Source: Arctopsyche grandis (taxonomy: Eukaryota > Arthropoda > Insecta > Trichoptera > Hydropsychidae). From it: 64,000 bases of DNA. The translations under genes and the position numbers were made by a program. Of this stretch, positions 1-12,397 are shown one piece after another. Within the stretch, counting starts at the first letter, position 1, and the number at the start of each line of letters is the position of its first letter. Where the stretch lies: positions 34,515,986-34,579,985 of the forward strand of contig NC_135355.1 in NCBI RefSeq assembly GCF_051622035.1, in the 5' to 3' direction. Below the pieces are notes generated by a model. The model was not told the DNA's origin and did not search any database. It saw only the letters and a list, made by a program, of their open reading frames with translations.

Positions 1-1300
1 AAAAATATATATTTCCAAAGAAATGATGACATGTGTGTTAAAGACATGTTTTCACAGCATTGAATTTTTTTTTGTTTAATTATAGAAATAGTTTTATGAT
101 CAATGAGCTGTCGTTTCATATATTTTGTCTCATTTTAATAATTGCTGTCTTTACTTGATCTTGATATTCTATTAATAATTTCATTTCTAATATTAAAAGC
201 ATTTTTAATTGATATCATTAATTTTTCTTCCTATTTAATGTACATATTATTTATCAATTTTGATTTTTAAATGCTTTTTATTATTACTAAATTATGCTCA
301 CAATACATCTTATATCTATTTTAATAGCTACTGATCTACTGATCATTTTGTATTTTACAATTTTTATTTAATTTTGTTAGTAATCATAGTATTATATTAT
401 TCTAATGTTAATGTACAGCATAATAGGAAAAAGAGCTAAACCTATTTACAATTCTTATAAATGCTCATAATACATCTAATACATAATATTAATTAAATAC
501 TCTCTAAAGTCGACGATCTAAAGCAGAGTGTGTTTAGGTAATCTATATTATTAGTCATAAAAATCTTTCTACTTATAGTGACTGCCCTTTTTGATCGTTT
601 CGTAACAAAGTATACGAACATATTTAAGTATGTACATATGTCCGTGCCACTATTGAGAATCGTGAAAGATTTTTTCACAGAGAAAATGTTTTAAATCGTC
701 GATTCATTTATACGAGTCTTTTCAGTCGGAATGTTTTACAAAGAAGTTTTTTGTCGAGCTAATTTCAAGCATCAAACCTTTCCCTTCGAGTGGAAACTTC
801 ATTGCCTTTACAAAATCCTTTCATTGGCCATCAGCTCACGCTATCATCGGCCCCAGTTCAATATATAAGGTGTGAATTTTCATCGCCGAAAGCCGCTCAA
901 TATTGAATGATATACGACGCTAAATTTATGGACAATTTTCCGCATAAACCGAACATTACGTATAAAGTGCGTCCTTGTGCTGGCCGTCGCGAAGATGACC
1001 ATAAAAATTTTACGAATTCGTAAAACCGACGATAAATTTAGATTAAATTATTTATATTCATCCGAACTCATCGTTTTATCGTAATTTTATATTTTCACGT
1101 CTACGTTTGCGATTAAATCAAAATTATGACATATTTACTTATGTCTGTATTCCCCAGTGAAAACTACACTTTCACTAATAGAAGTATACTTACGCCGAAT
1201 CAGTCGGTAGAATTACATACATATATCACACAACATAATTATATATATATAATCGTTGCTAGCTGATATTTTGCGTACAATTAGCAACACATATCCATAT
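1..1300. other. AT-rich stretch without recognised gene
   Basis: No coding exon or clear repeat boundary was found. The part around 700-1080 is less AT-rich than its surroundings and looks like unique sequence, but has no convincing open frame with splice sites. It may be intron or upstream DNA of the membrane-protein gene whose exons begin at 6194. Confidence 0.4.
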
Positions 1301-1728
1301 TTTATTTTATTTTTTTTTTATTTTATTTTACATATATACCAGGAAGGCCATACAGGTAAATCCCAATGCGCCTTCCTGGCCAATTACAAATACAAATACA
1401 GCATTTTTATTATAAGTCGTTGAATTGCGAGACACTGAAAAAACTCGCAAATTAACGAGACATCTATGAATTGTACATCAATCAAATTTTTCAAATAGTG
1501 GTGACATAGTAGGTAGGAAGGATTTTTAGCCAATTTTTTTTTTCCGGGAACCGTTTCAACAATGAAATCAGAGAAAATTGGCAAACTCTGATAGGAAACG
1601 ATCAACCTGGAGTCACAAATCCAGGTCTGACCAACAGCATACTCTGAAAAATTCATTTTCATTCAGGGATAGAACCCGGCACCTTCTTGACGGTAAGCAG
1701 AAGCTTAACGTCCGAGCTATGCTGCTGG
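1301..1728 (-). mobile_element. tRNA-headed SINE, type 1 head
   Basis: Read on the minus strand the element begins with a tRNA-like head (CCAGCAGCATAGCTCGGACG, then a B-box-like GGGTTC). The shared core around TGTTGAAACGG and the word CATAGATGTCTC follow, then a 3' hairpin with stem CCAGGAAGGC/GCCTTCCTGG and an A/T-rich tail. It closely matches the plus-strand copies at 14073 and 15292. The head is too diverged from a tRNA cloverleaf to be a functional tRNA gene. Confidence 0.8.
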
Positions 1729-1995
1729 ATATATGTAGCTAACCTCTAAATCTATACAATTGACTATCTGACTCAATTTTTCATCAAGACCACACACTTG
1801 TTCATCAACATTGCTAAGATATGGATAATATATTTGAATTCTGCAATGATATTGTTGAAGATCTAAAACTTGAGTGGCCCAAAATAGTCCGAACCTAGAC
1901 ACAGTCAGTCTAGAAGCAGTGTAAAAAGGTCAAAAATTGTATTTTCGTCTTTAATAATATATGCACAATGTATGTATGTACATACATATGTATAT

Positions 1996-2390
1996 AGCCA
2001 CAGCGTAGTGCACTGGTAGAGCTATTGAGTAAAGAGGTCGTGGGTTCAAGTCCCGACCAAATACGCTGCTGGTGAGATCTTGTGGTGATTATAACTAGAG
2101 GTAGGATAGTCACAGTGCTATCAATTGTTCCATTGTTGTAAATCCTTTGTAAAAAAGGTTCGGCAAACCTTTAACAATGCATTTACAACCTTTGAACAAT
2201 ACGTGGCACCTTCTGGGTCCGGTGACTATTTATAACACACATCGGCCGTCTCTCGTTATACATTTCCGATTTTTCTAGCTTAATTGTTGAAACGAATCCA
2301 ATAAATCGGTATCATCCCCCTTAATTTCTCGAAAATTCGAGATATTAGCAACTAGAAATTGTCGAATCTTATAAAAAACAATACACACAC
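1996..2390 (+). mobile_element. tRNA-headed SINE, type 2 head
   Basis: The head has an A-box-like GTAGTGCACTGGTAGAGC and a B-box-like GTGGGTTCAAGTCC. The body ends in a GTTGAAACGAATCC core and a segment seen again near 8850, and runs into a CA dinucleotide run at about 2382-2399. A reverse-strand piece of the same body lies at 23626-23740. The head differs from the type 1 head although downstream body words are related. Confidence 0.7.
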
Positions 2391-3037
2391 ACACACACAC
2401 TTCATCATTTCGAACGGGCTGGATTGGTGAATGTGTAATGCGCGCACTTTTTATTACGATTAATATTGTTGCGTAGGGGTGGGTGGAGGATCCAAGTAAA
2501 AGGCCAGCAGTCGTTTCTCGTCAACAGTCGTCCAAAGGAGATACACGCACTGGCAGTGCTCAGTCCAGAATTACATGATATCGCCTACGTACCGCCTTAT
2601 AATGGGTAGATCTCTCAGGAAGTCTAATCTGTTTACCTGTTGTATAGTCACGTATTCGGATATGTATTTCCACGACAATGGGTCTCCCCGTACCGATTCT
2701 GAGAAAGGACTAATAACGGTCATTGTTTAGCCTAAATGCACTTAGAGTCCAGATATAATCCTGGAAGTAAGTGCAAGCACTTAGTTAATCCGATAACAGA
2801 TATCCGTTGATCTAAGTGCAAGCACTTAGTTAATCCGATAACAGATAACTCCTGAACGGTCACATAGTCTCTGGGATTCTATTCGCTTAATCCACGGCGT
2901 ACGTAACAATATTATGTGCGCACGCGTGTCTATAAATTACCTTATATTATATTTATATATAACATATAACTTTATTTTAATTCGTGTATCAATTCCTTTC
3001 CGAAATCACCCGTTGAAAACAACGGGCAGAATTCTAG
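2391..3037 (+). mobile_element. Non-autonomous Helitron, 3' end at 3037, interrupted by a solo LTR
   Basis: The right end has the classic Helitron 3' layout: a hairpin (CCCGTTG, loop, CAACGGG), a few bases, then CTAG followed by T. The same end occurs at 7636-7639 (+) and 56343-56346 (-), with a shared upstream stretch reading TTTATTTTAATTCG. The 5' end is uncertain and probably lies near 2390. The element is split by the solo LTR at 2467-2908: flanks resembling the copy near 7500-7560 lie on both sides of it. Confidence 0.65.
2467..2908 (-). mobile_element. Solo LTR, gypsy-like fossil
   Basis: On the minus strand it starts TGTTACGTACGC and ends CCTACGCAACA, the TG...CA form of a retrotransposon LTR. 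It is flanked on both sides by ATAT, a 4-bp target duplication. The same LTR family recurs at 15734-16123 in the opposite orientation and as fragments at 23875-24060 and 37228-37430. No internal region is present, so this is a remnant left by LTR recombination. Family placement is inferred from end sequence and target size only. Confidence 0.65.
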
Positions 3038-3102
3038 TGTATGTATAAAGTCACTGTGGTATATTTGTAAAATAAAATTACGAGAAACATGCAAAAAAAA
3101 AT

Positions 3103-3170
3103 GCCCCCCCCCCCCTGTAAGTAACTTTTTAAGTTGTGAGTATAAAAAGTTACTTACAGGGGGGGGGGCT
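3103..3170. repeat. Small foldback with poly-C/poly-G ends
   Basis: The arms CCCCTGTAAGTAACTTTTTA and its complement face each other around a spacer of about 12 bp, with runs of 10 or more C and G outside. It is likely a tiny terminal-inverted-repeat element. No clear target duplication was identified. Confidence 0.55.
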
Positions 3171-3174
3171 AGTT

Positions 3175-6100
3175 TCATCAAGTGAAATTACTTAAAAAAT
3201 GCAAAATGGTGAAAGTACTTCATTACATTGAATTTTTGCGACCCGCTCCAATTCGCACGTTCGTTCATTCATAATCCGACATTTTTTTCAGATTCGCATT
3301 GAGTTTTCAAAAGAGAAAGTGCTGTTGCTCTTAAAGCGAGCGCTTATCATCAGCCATACGAAGGAAGAAGAAAGAATAGATAACGACAAAACATACCATT
3401 CGGGGGGATGGAAAGGCTCTAATGTTTTCTTTTCGTATTTTCTTTTCCCGTCACTGCGTAGATTGCAAGCGGAAAAATGGCTCACAAAATTCGCCCTTAT
3501 GTATTCGGGTTGAAATCCTGTTTGAACAATTCCCGAATATATTATAATATGCAACAATTCCTCGACATACATACATCGAGCGAAGAGTGATTCGGTCGAT
3601 TATCTCCCTATTAATGTCTACGCTTTATTTCAATGGCGAAAGTTTTTGTTTATTTTTATTTTGTCGTTTCATCCCTTTATCAAATTCATTCAACTATGAC
3701 TTGAACATAGTGTAGGTTATTACGGTGATTCCCAAATTATTTTAATACACATGAAAAAATTTCATATTGCATTAAGTATTAAGATAGTTGGGAAAAGATG
3801 AAACAAAGTGCATTCTCGAGCATATGTGTCCAAGCGGATAATCCCAGTTAAATTTGCTTTTAAAGTTTCGTAGTGAAATTAAATCAGACTCTCAATTAAT
3901 CCTATATAAGGCAAGCCGTTCAATCGAATCACGGAGCTAATGAACTTTGAAGCTTAAATAAAAGAACAAAATCTGAAGCGTCGGGAAAAAGAATTGGAAA
4001 AGAAAATAAAATTCAATTAATTTTTTTTATCTGAAGTTTACAGCGAGGGTGGCGTTTTAAATTGCAGTATACGATTTTATAGAAATATAAAATCAACAGC
4101 ATTTAAATATAAAAATTTTATCCGATTATTGAACCAATTTTTTTTCCTTATCTTGTTAGTGTCTGTAGAAAAATTGGGGATTGCTTTTTTTATAAATAAA
4201 AGTATTTGAAAACGAATTAACCTCCTCAGTTCTGACTTTTTATTTTCTGAAGAAATAAATTGTGGAATTTTCTATTAAGTACAGATATGTAGATGTACAT
4301 TATATTATGAGGAATAAAAAATATGCTTTTGTATTTTTTTCAAGGCTCCTTTTAGTTTTACTTTGTCTTTTGGTCTGACAGTATTCCTATCGTTTTGAAA
4401 CTTTGCCATTTTGCGCGGTTTGTCAACGATAGAAATTTAAATCACTTCTGCCAGTACAATGGTGAAAAATAGTCGTAATAAACACGTTTAATAATCGAAA
4501 AAATTTGAAGCCAATGACAGCTCAGCAACGCCAGTGAGTGGCCTTATATGTTGGACTTTTCGCCACCCACTCGTTTTGTCAGATTGTTTATACGCCTATA
4601 ATTTTATCTTTTTCACACTATATCTTATAAAATTTGCATTATTATCTCTCATATATATTTTTACCTCACTTATAGGTTATATAATGAATGTAAAAATTTT
4701 TATATTATAATTCTGATATATGTATGTACGTACGTGTTACGGCCAAAACGCTACATTCTACAAAGCGCTCGGACTGATCTATCTTTATATTTTACGATTT
4801 CATCTTTCTGGCGTGTTTTTAATTTATTCGTGGAAAATACATTAGATTTTTTCATACAAAATAACGAAAATAAACATGGCATACCTGGAGTGGCGTGACC
4901 GAGCAGCGACATCGTATCCTTCTTGTAGTGTGAACGCATTTAAGATTGAGAGAAATAACGCGGGGGCGCAAATCGGATTTAAAAAAATCAACAATTAAAA
5001 TAGTAAAATTGTATACATACATACATATATAATATACATATGTGCATATCTATTTTGCAGGGTTTTTATTTTGAATTTATAGTAATATATTTTTTTTTAA
5101 TTTATTAATTAATTACAATTAGTCAGATTGTTGAGTTTTGTAGCATATCACTCGCAAAAGTTTACACAAATACATATGTGGAACTAAAACAGAATTTGAT
5201 TTTGAATTTGAATTTGATTTTGTTTTACTAATTTTTTTTTTAATTTTGTGGCCCCCTTTTTTCAAGCGTATTTTTTATTATCTGCTAGATTCCAATAATC
5301 ATAATCAGTTATTTTAAAAGTTCAAAATCTCTTCTTGAAGAAGTCTGCTATGGATTCAAGAATTTCAGTAAAGTCTATTTACGCTGTAAAAGGGTTTATA
5401 ATAATGTATCCACCGGTTCGATAGTGGTAATTGCTGGAATTTACTTTCAAATTATTCCAAAAAAAATTAAAAATTAGTAATAAATAATGTTGGGTTACAA
5501 CTATTTTCACCAATCACAGTCTTTTGTCATTGGAAAGTGTACGAGAGAACTTTTTGAAAAACTGTATGAATTTTTTAAAACTTTTTAAAAAATGTAAAAA
5601 GGATTCTTTAAAAAAAATTTACTTTATTTTCCTTACTTTAATGATTTAATTGATTTTTTTTTTGTTATTTTACCACCTAAGAGGGGGTGCGTGGAAAGAG
5701 CTCATGCGCACATGCGCCCGCGAGTACAGGGCTGGGAATCCCTGCCATTTAACATTATTCTTGTAAGCTATATGACAACACTGACTACATTCAATGAAAT
5801 AATATGGTAACACTGTGATATACAAATAGTCCCGGTGAAAATAAATCGAAAATAGTTTCAGTATTAAGCGATAAAGTTAATGTACGTTGTAATGTGCACT
5901 GGGAGTGAGGAGGTTAAATTGGATTCAGAGTTTGTATATCTCTTTTGGCTGGCCTTATAAATTATAATAGATTAGATTTAATGTATGAAATTAGTATGCA
6001 GTTTGAATTAAAGTTTCTCAAACTTTTTTAATTAAGCGAGTAGACTTGGCAAGTCATGATCCGTAAGAGAATTTAATATATTCGTAGATTTAGTGATTGA

Positions 6101-6193
6101 AATTTTTGTCCGAGCTATTTTTTTTTTGACGGCACATTTTAAAATCCAAATAATTTTGCTTTAATTAAATTATTTTTGTATATTTTTCCACAG
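3175..6193. other. Long non-coding stretch, probably intron
   Basis: No recognised gene. Short open frames exist (one at 3319-3513 on + follows a TTTTTTTCAG that could be a splice acceptor) but nothing marks them as real. The segment ends with the strong acceptor TATTTTTCCACAG at 6193 that opens the membrane-protein exon, so at least its right part is intron. Confidence 0.4.
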
Positions 6194-6462
6194 ATGGTAA
6201 CGTAGTTGTGGTGCGGGCTGAAGAAGCCCTCATCGTCATTTTCGTGTTACTGCTTTGGGTAGCTGCCATTGCTCTCTTCTTCAATCGGTGGGGTAAAATA
6301 AGGTTTGTGTTCGATGAATTTTAATTGAACTCATGTGTACTAAAAATTAAGGGATTATTAAATTTTACTGTATTTTTCAGAATGCTTGAGCCATATCAAC
6401 CAAAATTCCAGCAACAGCACAGGCAGAGCTGTGCTATGGTGGAATCTCAAAGTATATTACCG
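6194..6462 (+). CDS. Single-pass membrane protein gene, two internal exons
   Basis: Two exons, 6194-6302 and 6381-6462, are joined by a 78-bp intron (donor GTTTGT, acceptor TATTTTTCAG). The first enters in phase 1 from an exon not found in the window. It encodes a short acidic piece, a hydrophobic helix of about 20 residues (EALIVIFVLLLWVAAIALFF) and the basic stop-transfer NRWGKIR. The second encodes MLEPYQPKF followed by a Gln/Ser-rich segment and ends in phase 0 at a GTATGT donor. The helix plus basic flank predicts a membrane protein with a cytoplasmic C-terminal tail. The tail continues in the exons at 25807 and 25970. I do not recognise the family. Both exons are too short to stand out as open frames; the evidence is splice signals, continuous phase and the membrane segment. 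Confidence 0.65.
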
Positions 6463-7063
6463 GTATGTAATAAAAATTAAGTATTCTATATTTTTATTAT
6501 ATTTTTAATGGAAACTAATTGGAAAATACGCAAAATTGATTTATGCTTAAAATAAAAATAAAGTCTAAAAATAAATACTGTGAAAAATCTTCTTATAATA
6601 TGTATGTATAATGTACCAATGTCGAAATTGACGTGCGTGGAATTTTGACCGAATGGAAATTTGGCCGAATGGACATTTGGCCGATCGGACATATGCACGA
6701 ACAGACATATTGTTGAACGGACATTTGACCGACGGATGTTTGGCTGATTGAAAAATTTAATTGCTTTTATTTATTTCTAATCAGCATCGGATGGCGAATG
6801 ACTGTGAATTTTAATGTAATCGCATTGTTAAAAATAATATAAAACTAACAACATAACAATTTGTTAATGACGCAAACATATGTACTTTTGTTAGGTGCCG
6901 CTTGCCCATTAAATGCCTTAATGATCGTTTTTATCGTCTACTATTTACTAAATTATGTATGTACATATATAAAAATAAACGGGATGTATGTATGTATGTA
7001 TATACAAACATATAATATTATATGTCTGTATGTTTGTATATTTGTACATATATACGTATGTAT

Positions 7064-7218
7064 CAGCGGCGTGCGGTGAAATTCTCTCTCTTTTTGTCGT
7101 ACAGCCTTACTTAATGTGCACGGGCAGGATACAATAGCCTGTTCCTCTTGTATCCTGCTCGCGCACATTAAGTAAGGCTGTACGACAAAAAGAGAGAGAT
7201 TTTCACCGCACGCCACTG
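7064..7218. mobile_element. Palindromic hAT miniature element
   Basis: The element is almost a perfect hairpin of 155 bp. Its ends are CAGCGGCGTGCGGTGAAA and the inverse of CAGTGGCGTGCGGTGAAA, and it is flanked by the 8-bp duplication GTATGTAT at 7056-7063 and 7219-7226. The CAGTGGCG end and 8-bp target duplication are typical of hAT elements. The inner word TGTATCCTGCTCGCGCACAT is shared with elements at 26.7, 44.8 and 45.2 kb. Confidence 0.85.
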
Positions 7219-7226
7219 GTATGTAT

Positions 7227-7639
7227 GTACATATGTGCGAGTGCAGCTACAAGTATGGAGATTTCAAAAAACAAATGTTAGAATACCAGGAGTATACGTA
7301 CATAGGGATATGGCATGACGACCGATTGTGTCGAGACGTGGGGTAGCGGGGAAGTGGGGGGATGTGGGGCGTCTAACATGTGCTCCTGATACTGAGCGAG
7401 ATGGAACGAGTGGCGTCAGCGTCCAATGCACTGCGCGGGAGCGTACACACATACACATCCACGAAAACACACACACACACATTCATTCATCATTTCGACG
7501 CGAGCGAACGGGGAGCGTTTTAATACACGCGTGCGCCTCTAAATTACCTTACACTATATTTATATGTATATATAACATATAATTTTATTTTAATTCGAGT
7601 ATCCGAAGCCACCGTTGAAATCAACGGGCACAACACTAG
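7227..7639 (+). mobile_element. Non-autonomous Helitron, 3' end at 7639
   Basis: The 3' terminus has the hairpin CCGTTGA/TCAACGG, then CACAACA and CTAG before T. The last 100 bp resemble the elements ending at 3037 and, on the other strand, at 56343. The middle is GC-richer and holds a short CA run. The 5' boundary is approximate. Confidence 0.6.
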
Positions 7640-7889
7640 TACGAATATAGTTTTCAAATAATTTTGTATGATAGAAATAAATATTTGCTTATTAAAATCA
7701 ATCAGTACTCACTACATATACAATAGATACATTAATCAGAAATCACTTCGACATATCATAGAAATTTTTAATTTAATTAATTTATAAATAAATTTAAGCA
7801 ATTAATATTTTTATTCGGCCGAATTCCTGTCGGCTAAGTGTTTGTTCTGCCAAGTGTCCATTCGGCCAATAGTCCGTCAACTGAAATTA

Positions 7890-8845
7890 ATTATTAAATT
7901 TTTCATAATATCCTTCTTTATTCATCTGATGATTTATTTATAAAAATGTTTTAAATATTACTATATTTTTTATTAAATCTATATTATATACTTACATATG
8001 TATATTAATTTCACAAAATGTAACGGATGCATCTAAAGCAAAATTTATAATTGAGATCGTATTAAAATAATAATTTTCTTTTGAACCAGCATTTTCCGGG
8101 GTGTATCCAGAACGAGTCGTTTCTTTTGAGGATAATTAAATTTCCAGGCTTCTCCGACGGCGAAACGGAAAACGGTCCACCGCAAAAATAAATTGTTCGG
8201 GAATAAAATTGAAAACGCTTCATTGTCGAGTCGAAATATAATTCGGCCATGTGGAAATTCACACGTCCAATTCTCCATTCATCCCTTATTCAATCAAACC
8301 GTATTGTGTTGTATTACCACAGAGACTATTCTCAAATTACAGTAATTGAGGCATGCCCTTTAATTTAACTAACGACCGACCTCTTAGTGAACCACCAATA
8401 CTGTATTCTCGCATCAGTTGATTTGCAAATTGTGTTCTATTGCACGTGCTATTTCGACATTTTATGTTAAGTATACGTTCGTGTGTATTCTGTCAATTTT
8501 ACTGACACGTATGACAGTTTTTGTGGAACGTAAAACGACAGAGCATTGCTCAAGTTTAGAACTTACTATCAAGCTTCTGTGAATGTATGAATTTTAAATT
8601 TAAGCTTGAAAAGTTGGAAGATTCGCAAAAAAGCTTCGACTTTTTTTTCCTTTCAGAAAGACACTCATAAAAGGGTTTTCTCGTCTAATCCACTTTTCTT
8701 TGTAAGAATCGTTTCAAAGCATTATGTTTTATTATTTTTGTTCAAATTATTTTTCATCGATCTTAATTAATTTTTACAAGGCTTTTCTTTCTATGTTTGA
8801 CTTCGCAAACGATTGAGCTAAATTTTCTAGTCTTCTTTTTTTTAG
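7890..8845. other. Intronic stretch, nothing recognised
   Basis: An open frame on the minus strand at 8045-8278 has no recognisable domain and no supporting splice sites, and is taken as chance. The GC content is slightly higher at 8090-8280 than around it. Confidence 0.35.
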
Positions 8846-9030
8846 CTTAATTGTTAACGAAACCAATAAATCAGTATCTTCCCCCTTAAGTTTCTAGCAA
8901 ATTCGCGTTATTAGCATCTCGAATTTGTTGAATCTTATAAATAGTACTGACATAATGTATTTCTCGCAAATTTTCTGTATATCAAAAAATTTGTTGATTG
9001 TACATAGATGTCTCTATTGCAGTGCTACTC
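8846..9030 (+). mobile_element. SINE fragment (type 2 body)
   Basis: This matches the 3' half of the SINE at 1996-2390, with a TTGTTAACGAAACCAATAAA core region and the ATAGATGTCTC word, but has no head. It is a truncated copy. Confidence 0.5.
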
Positions 9031-9990
9031 AAACTTTTTCAGTTGGCGGACCAGAATATAATTTCAGTAATTTTCACCATATTTTTAAATAAAAAGTTTA
9101 TATATGTATGTTACATATGTATATGAGTGAAAAATTGTATAAAAAATAAAAATAAAATATAAGTAGTCAAATGTATTTTATTGAATTCAAAGAAGTACAA
9201 TATATAAATATATATATTTAGACAAAGATGAAAAATGACAATGAAAAAAAATACTAATGAGACATATGAGTTTGTTTGTTATTCGATAAAAATCAGAATT
9301 AACAAAAAATGTATGAGTCGGAGGAAACAATTGGTTTTGGCCGCAGAACATCAAAATACATGCAATTCGATGATTTTATTCATAACTAGTGTTGTACCCG
9401 ATGAAATATCATCGCATGGGTGTTGGCATATTAAGTTATTAAATAAAAAAAAATAAAAGAAATGTGTTCGATCTGCACGTGGTCGAATTTTTATCAAATA
9501 CCTTTTAAATATATTTAATTTAATATTTATATTTAATTATTTAATATGAAAAAACTACCTACCTACCTACAAATACACAATATAAAACAACAATAGAAAA
9601 ATTAATTAATTAAATAAATAAATTTTCAATAGATGGCGCTAAATGGTCAAAGAATAATTTGCTTAGAGGAAACATTGGTTGCAAACAGTATATAGTATAT
9701 AGTTTTTTTCTTTCGTTATTATATTTGTAGATTTTGTTGAGACGTGAGACTCCCTAGGGGAAATGTGAGACTCCCTAGACGATTTCGTAAGACCCCCTAG
9801 AGGAAACATTGATAGCAAACAGTACATATATATAGAAGTCTTTTGTTTATTTGTTATTATGTTCGTATTATATTCGTACGTTTTGTTGGCAGTGTTTTAG
9901 GTGTGACGTACATACATAAGTATGTTGAATCGAAATAACTATTGTAGTACGGCGAGCGTTATCGCACACAGATACACACACAGAATAGCG

Positions 9991-9994
<4 letters not shown>

Positions 9995-10070
<76 letters not shown>
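9995..10070. repeat. (TA)n microsatellite
   Basis: A pure TA run of about 38 units. It forms the boundary between the diverged and the near-identical halves of the duplicated block. Confidence 0.95.
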
Positions 10071-10073
<3 letters not shown>

Positions 10074-10681
10074 CACTTTTTTTTCATTAATTCGTCGAAT
10101 GATTCGCTTTCTCGTTTTATTTAATCTCTCTAATAATGATGATGGATGTGATTCGAAATGCGCAATTAAATTAAGATTGCCATGTTTTGAAAACTAGTGG
10201 GCGTGGGTAAATAGAGATGAGCGTGGATTAGGTTGGAGCTGTGCTCGGAAAATTGACAGGTCTGGAAAATGTCTCGGGTTTTTCCATCGACGCGACACGA
10301 CGAAGGTCGAGTGGTCGTCCATTGTCGTCCCACATTTTCATCACAGTCTTTTCAGTTTCCAGAAAGAACGGAACAATCACGCCGGTAATTGCATTACGCT
10401 ATACGCCACTTTTATGTGTATTCCGCCGTACACTTTTGGGGGTAAGTGAGAGGAAAAAGAGTTTAAGGGGTAGATTTTCCCTCTGAAATTATTTTTTCCT
10501 TTAAATGCACCCAGCGTTGGAATTTCGAATGCCTATTTTATAAATGAATACAACTTTTCGGCCATTTTGTTTTCATTTGATTATTTTATTTTCCTATCAT
10601 TTGTTTTTATATGTAATTTAAATTTTATTTTTATTTCATTGATATATTGTGTTTAACTGTAATGTTATACTATTGCTTTAT

Positions 10682-11062
10682 TTAATAGGACATTGATTTA
10701 TTTATACCTAACAGGTAACCCCAATGCGCCTTTCTAGCCAAAAACAATGTACATACAATTGATACATGTATTATTAGAAAATAAATATATAAATAGCAAT
10801 TAACATACACAGAGACATCTATGGTCAAATTTGTAGATTTGCTTTTTATACAAATCAGCGATATTTGAGATTGCCGAAAACTCAAGATTTTGCAAGAAAA
10901 TGGATAAGGTTGCCAATTTGTTGGAACCGTTTCAATAAAAATCAGATAAATTGGCAAACTCTGATAGGAAACAATCGACCTGACAGTCACAAATCTAAAG
11001 TCTGGCCAGCAGAAACCAGTGGGATTTGAACCCGTGACCACTTTGTTCAAAGCATTATTTTT
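10682..11062 (-). mobile_element. tRNA-headed SINE, type 3 head
   Basis: On the minus strand the head reads AATGCTTTGAACAAAGTGG followed by a B-box-like ACGGGTTCAAATCCCA. The shared core (CAGAGTTTGCCAATTT, TTGAAACGGTTCC), CATAGATGTCTC and a GGCGCATTGGGG 3' end follow. The copy at 22090-22460 is near-identical because it belongs to the duplicated block; a plus-strand relative is at 12398. Confidence 0.8.
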
Positions 11063-11065
11063 TAT

Positions 11066-11562
11066 TTTTTTATTTTTTTATTGTTACAAATCAATATACA
11101 CTCGTCATCACAGATCGCTCCAATGCGACGAGTGTACGAGAACGGTCAGACAACGTATACAGTACGTTCAATAAGCATTGAATACAATAATTAATCAATT
11201 GCATAAATAATAATCATAGAGGCATCTATGGATTATTTTTTTTTAGATTTTGTCCACAATTATTATTACGATTTTTATACACATAATAAACACGAAATTA
11301 TAGAGACATCTATAGATTTCAGATTTATGTGCATAATTTCTACAAATTATACACACAGATTTTTGTGACAACAGGAAATGATCTATTTCCAATTTTCAGG
11401 AACCGTTTCAGCAATGATCAGATGAAATTGGCAAACTCTGATAGAGAAACGATCGATTTGGAGTCACAAAACCCCCAAATCTAACCAGCAGTTTGACGAG
11501 GACTCGAACCTTCGACCTTAGTGGTGCTAAATATATACGCTACCATTAAGCCAAACTGCTGG
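11066..11562 (-). mobile_element. tRNA-headed SINE, type 4 head and distinct 3' hairpin
   Basis: On the minus strand the head is GCAGTTTGGCTTAATGGTAG with a B-box-like GAAGGTTCGAGTCCTC. The body has the common core (TCAGAGTTTGCCAATTTC, GAAACGGTTCC) and ATAGATGTCTC. The 3' hairpin at 11098-11135 has stem ACACTCGTC/GACGAGTGT, unlike the other SINEs, but keeps the loop word GCATTGG. Confidence 0.8.
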
Positions 11563-12397
11563 CTAATATATAATATATGCCAACCACTAGTCTATTCTGC
11601 TACATACATACATATATTCGTTTTACAATTTATTTATATTTTTTACGTGTTTTTGTTCGTATTTGTATATGTGATACTTTTAATATTGTTTTCGAGGAAT
11701 AATTCTACTAAATTTTTCCTTAGGAAATAATACGGCCAAAAATTTAACCGTTTTCAATGTCCTTTACTCAGTTTATTTGACATACTGTTCTGTTTCATGA
11801 AATATTGACATACATATGTATTGTATTTATGTGTGGAAATGCGAGCGGTCGATACGTTTGACTAATGCGAATGTGATGTTAATTGATGCTGTAAATCTCG
11901 TACAAATTCCAAAATGGAAATATTTCGGTGATAAATCGCATCGCATCTATGTATGTATGTGAAAGTTTACAATTGGATTACACTCCGTTTGTACAATACA
12001 TAAATTTATGCATGCCGTCACAAAATTTTATTTATTTTATGCTATTGGAAAATTACATAAATTTCAAATTATACGACCGTATTGGTAAACTTTAACTGAC
12101 GTAGTTTCGTTTGTATTCAAATTTTAAAAATAGTTTGGCTATATAAATATAATACGCGACATAAAATAATATTGATCCATTTTGGATATAATAAAATTGA
12201 AATTTGTTTATTTATTTCAATGTTTACGATAGGTGGCCACTTTTATTAAAATGCTAAAATATTATAACTACAATTGAGTAGTACAAACAGCAAACTGCTC
12301 AAATTGTCATTGCGACGGCTCAAAATGATCAAAAGTCACTGCGTAGCCCACTGATTCAGTGATTGTTTAAACTAGAAATCATATGCTTAAACTAGCA
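11563..12397. other. AT-rich intronic stretch, nothing recognised
   Basis: No gene, repeat boundary or element end was identified. The sequence looks like ordinary AT-rich intron. Confidence 0.35.

Larger units (their letters stand above)
6630..7880. mobile_element. Foldback element with repeated GGCCGAATGGACATTT ends
   Basis: The left end carries several degenerate copies of TTTGGCCGAATGGACA. The right end (about 7815-7880) carries the same words in reverse complement, and the sequence just inside also matches in inverted form (AATTGCTTTTATTTATTT against its partner near 7790). This makes a long-armed foldback. A hAT miniature element (7064-7218) and a Helitron (3' end at 7639) lie inside it, so it is older than both. 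The superfamily was not determined. Confidence 0.5.
9317..11062. repeat. Duplicated block, copy 1 (empty site for the 20.6-kb Helitron)
   Basis: It pairs with 19490-22460 in the same orientation. Both copies hold a Helitron-like end (CTAG at 9386-9389 preceded, on the minus strand, by a CGATGA/TCATCG hairpin), a TA array, a unique segment and a reverse SINE. Left of the TA array the copies differ at many positions; right of it (10071-11060) I see essentially no difference. At 10548/10549 this copy has the uninterrupted A|T site that carries a Helitron in copy 2. Confidence 0.85.

Noticed and set aside
3319-3513. Open frame after a TTTTTTTCAG, possible upstream exon of the membrane-protein gene
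   Set aside because: No donor with matching phase, no recognisable motif and low-complexity Lys/Glu text; kept only as a possibility.
8045-8278. 77-codon minus-strand frame
   Set aside because: No domain, no splice context, and an overlapping second frame of similar length suggests chance.
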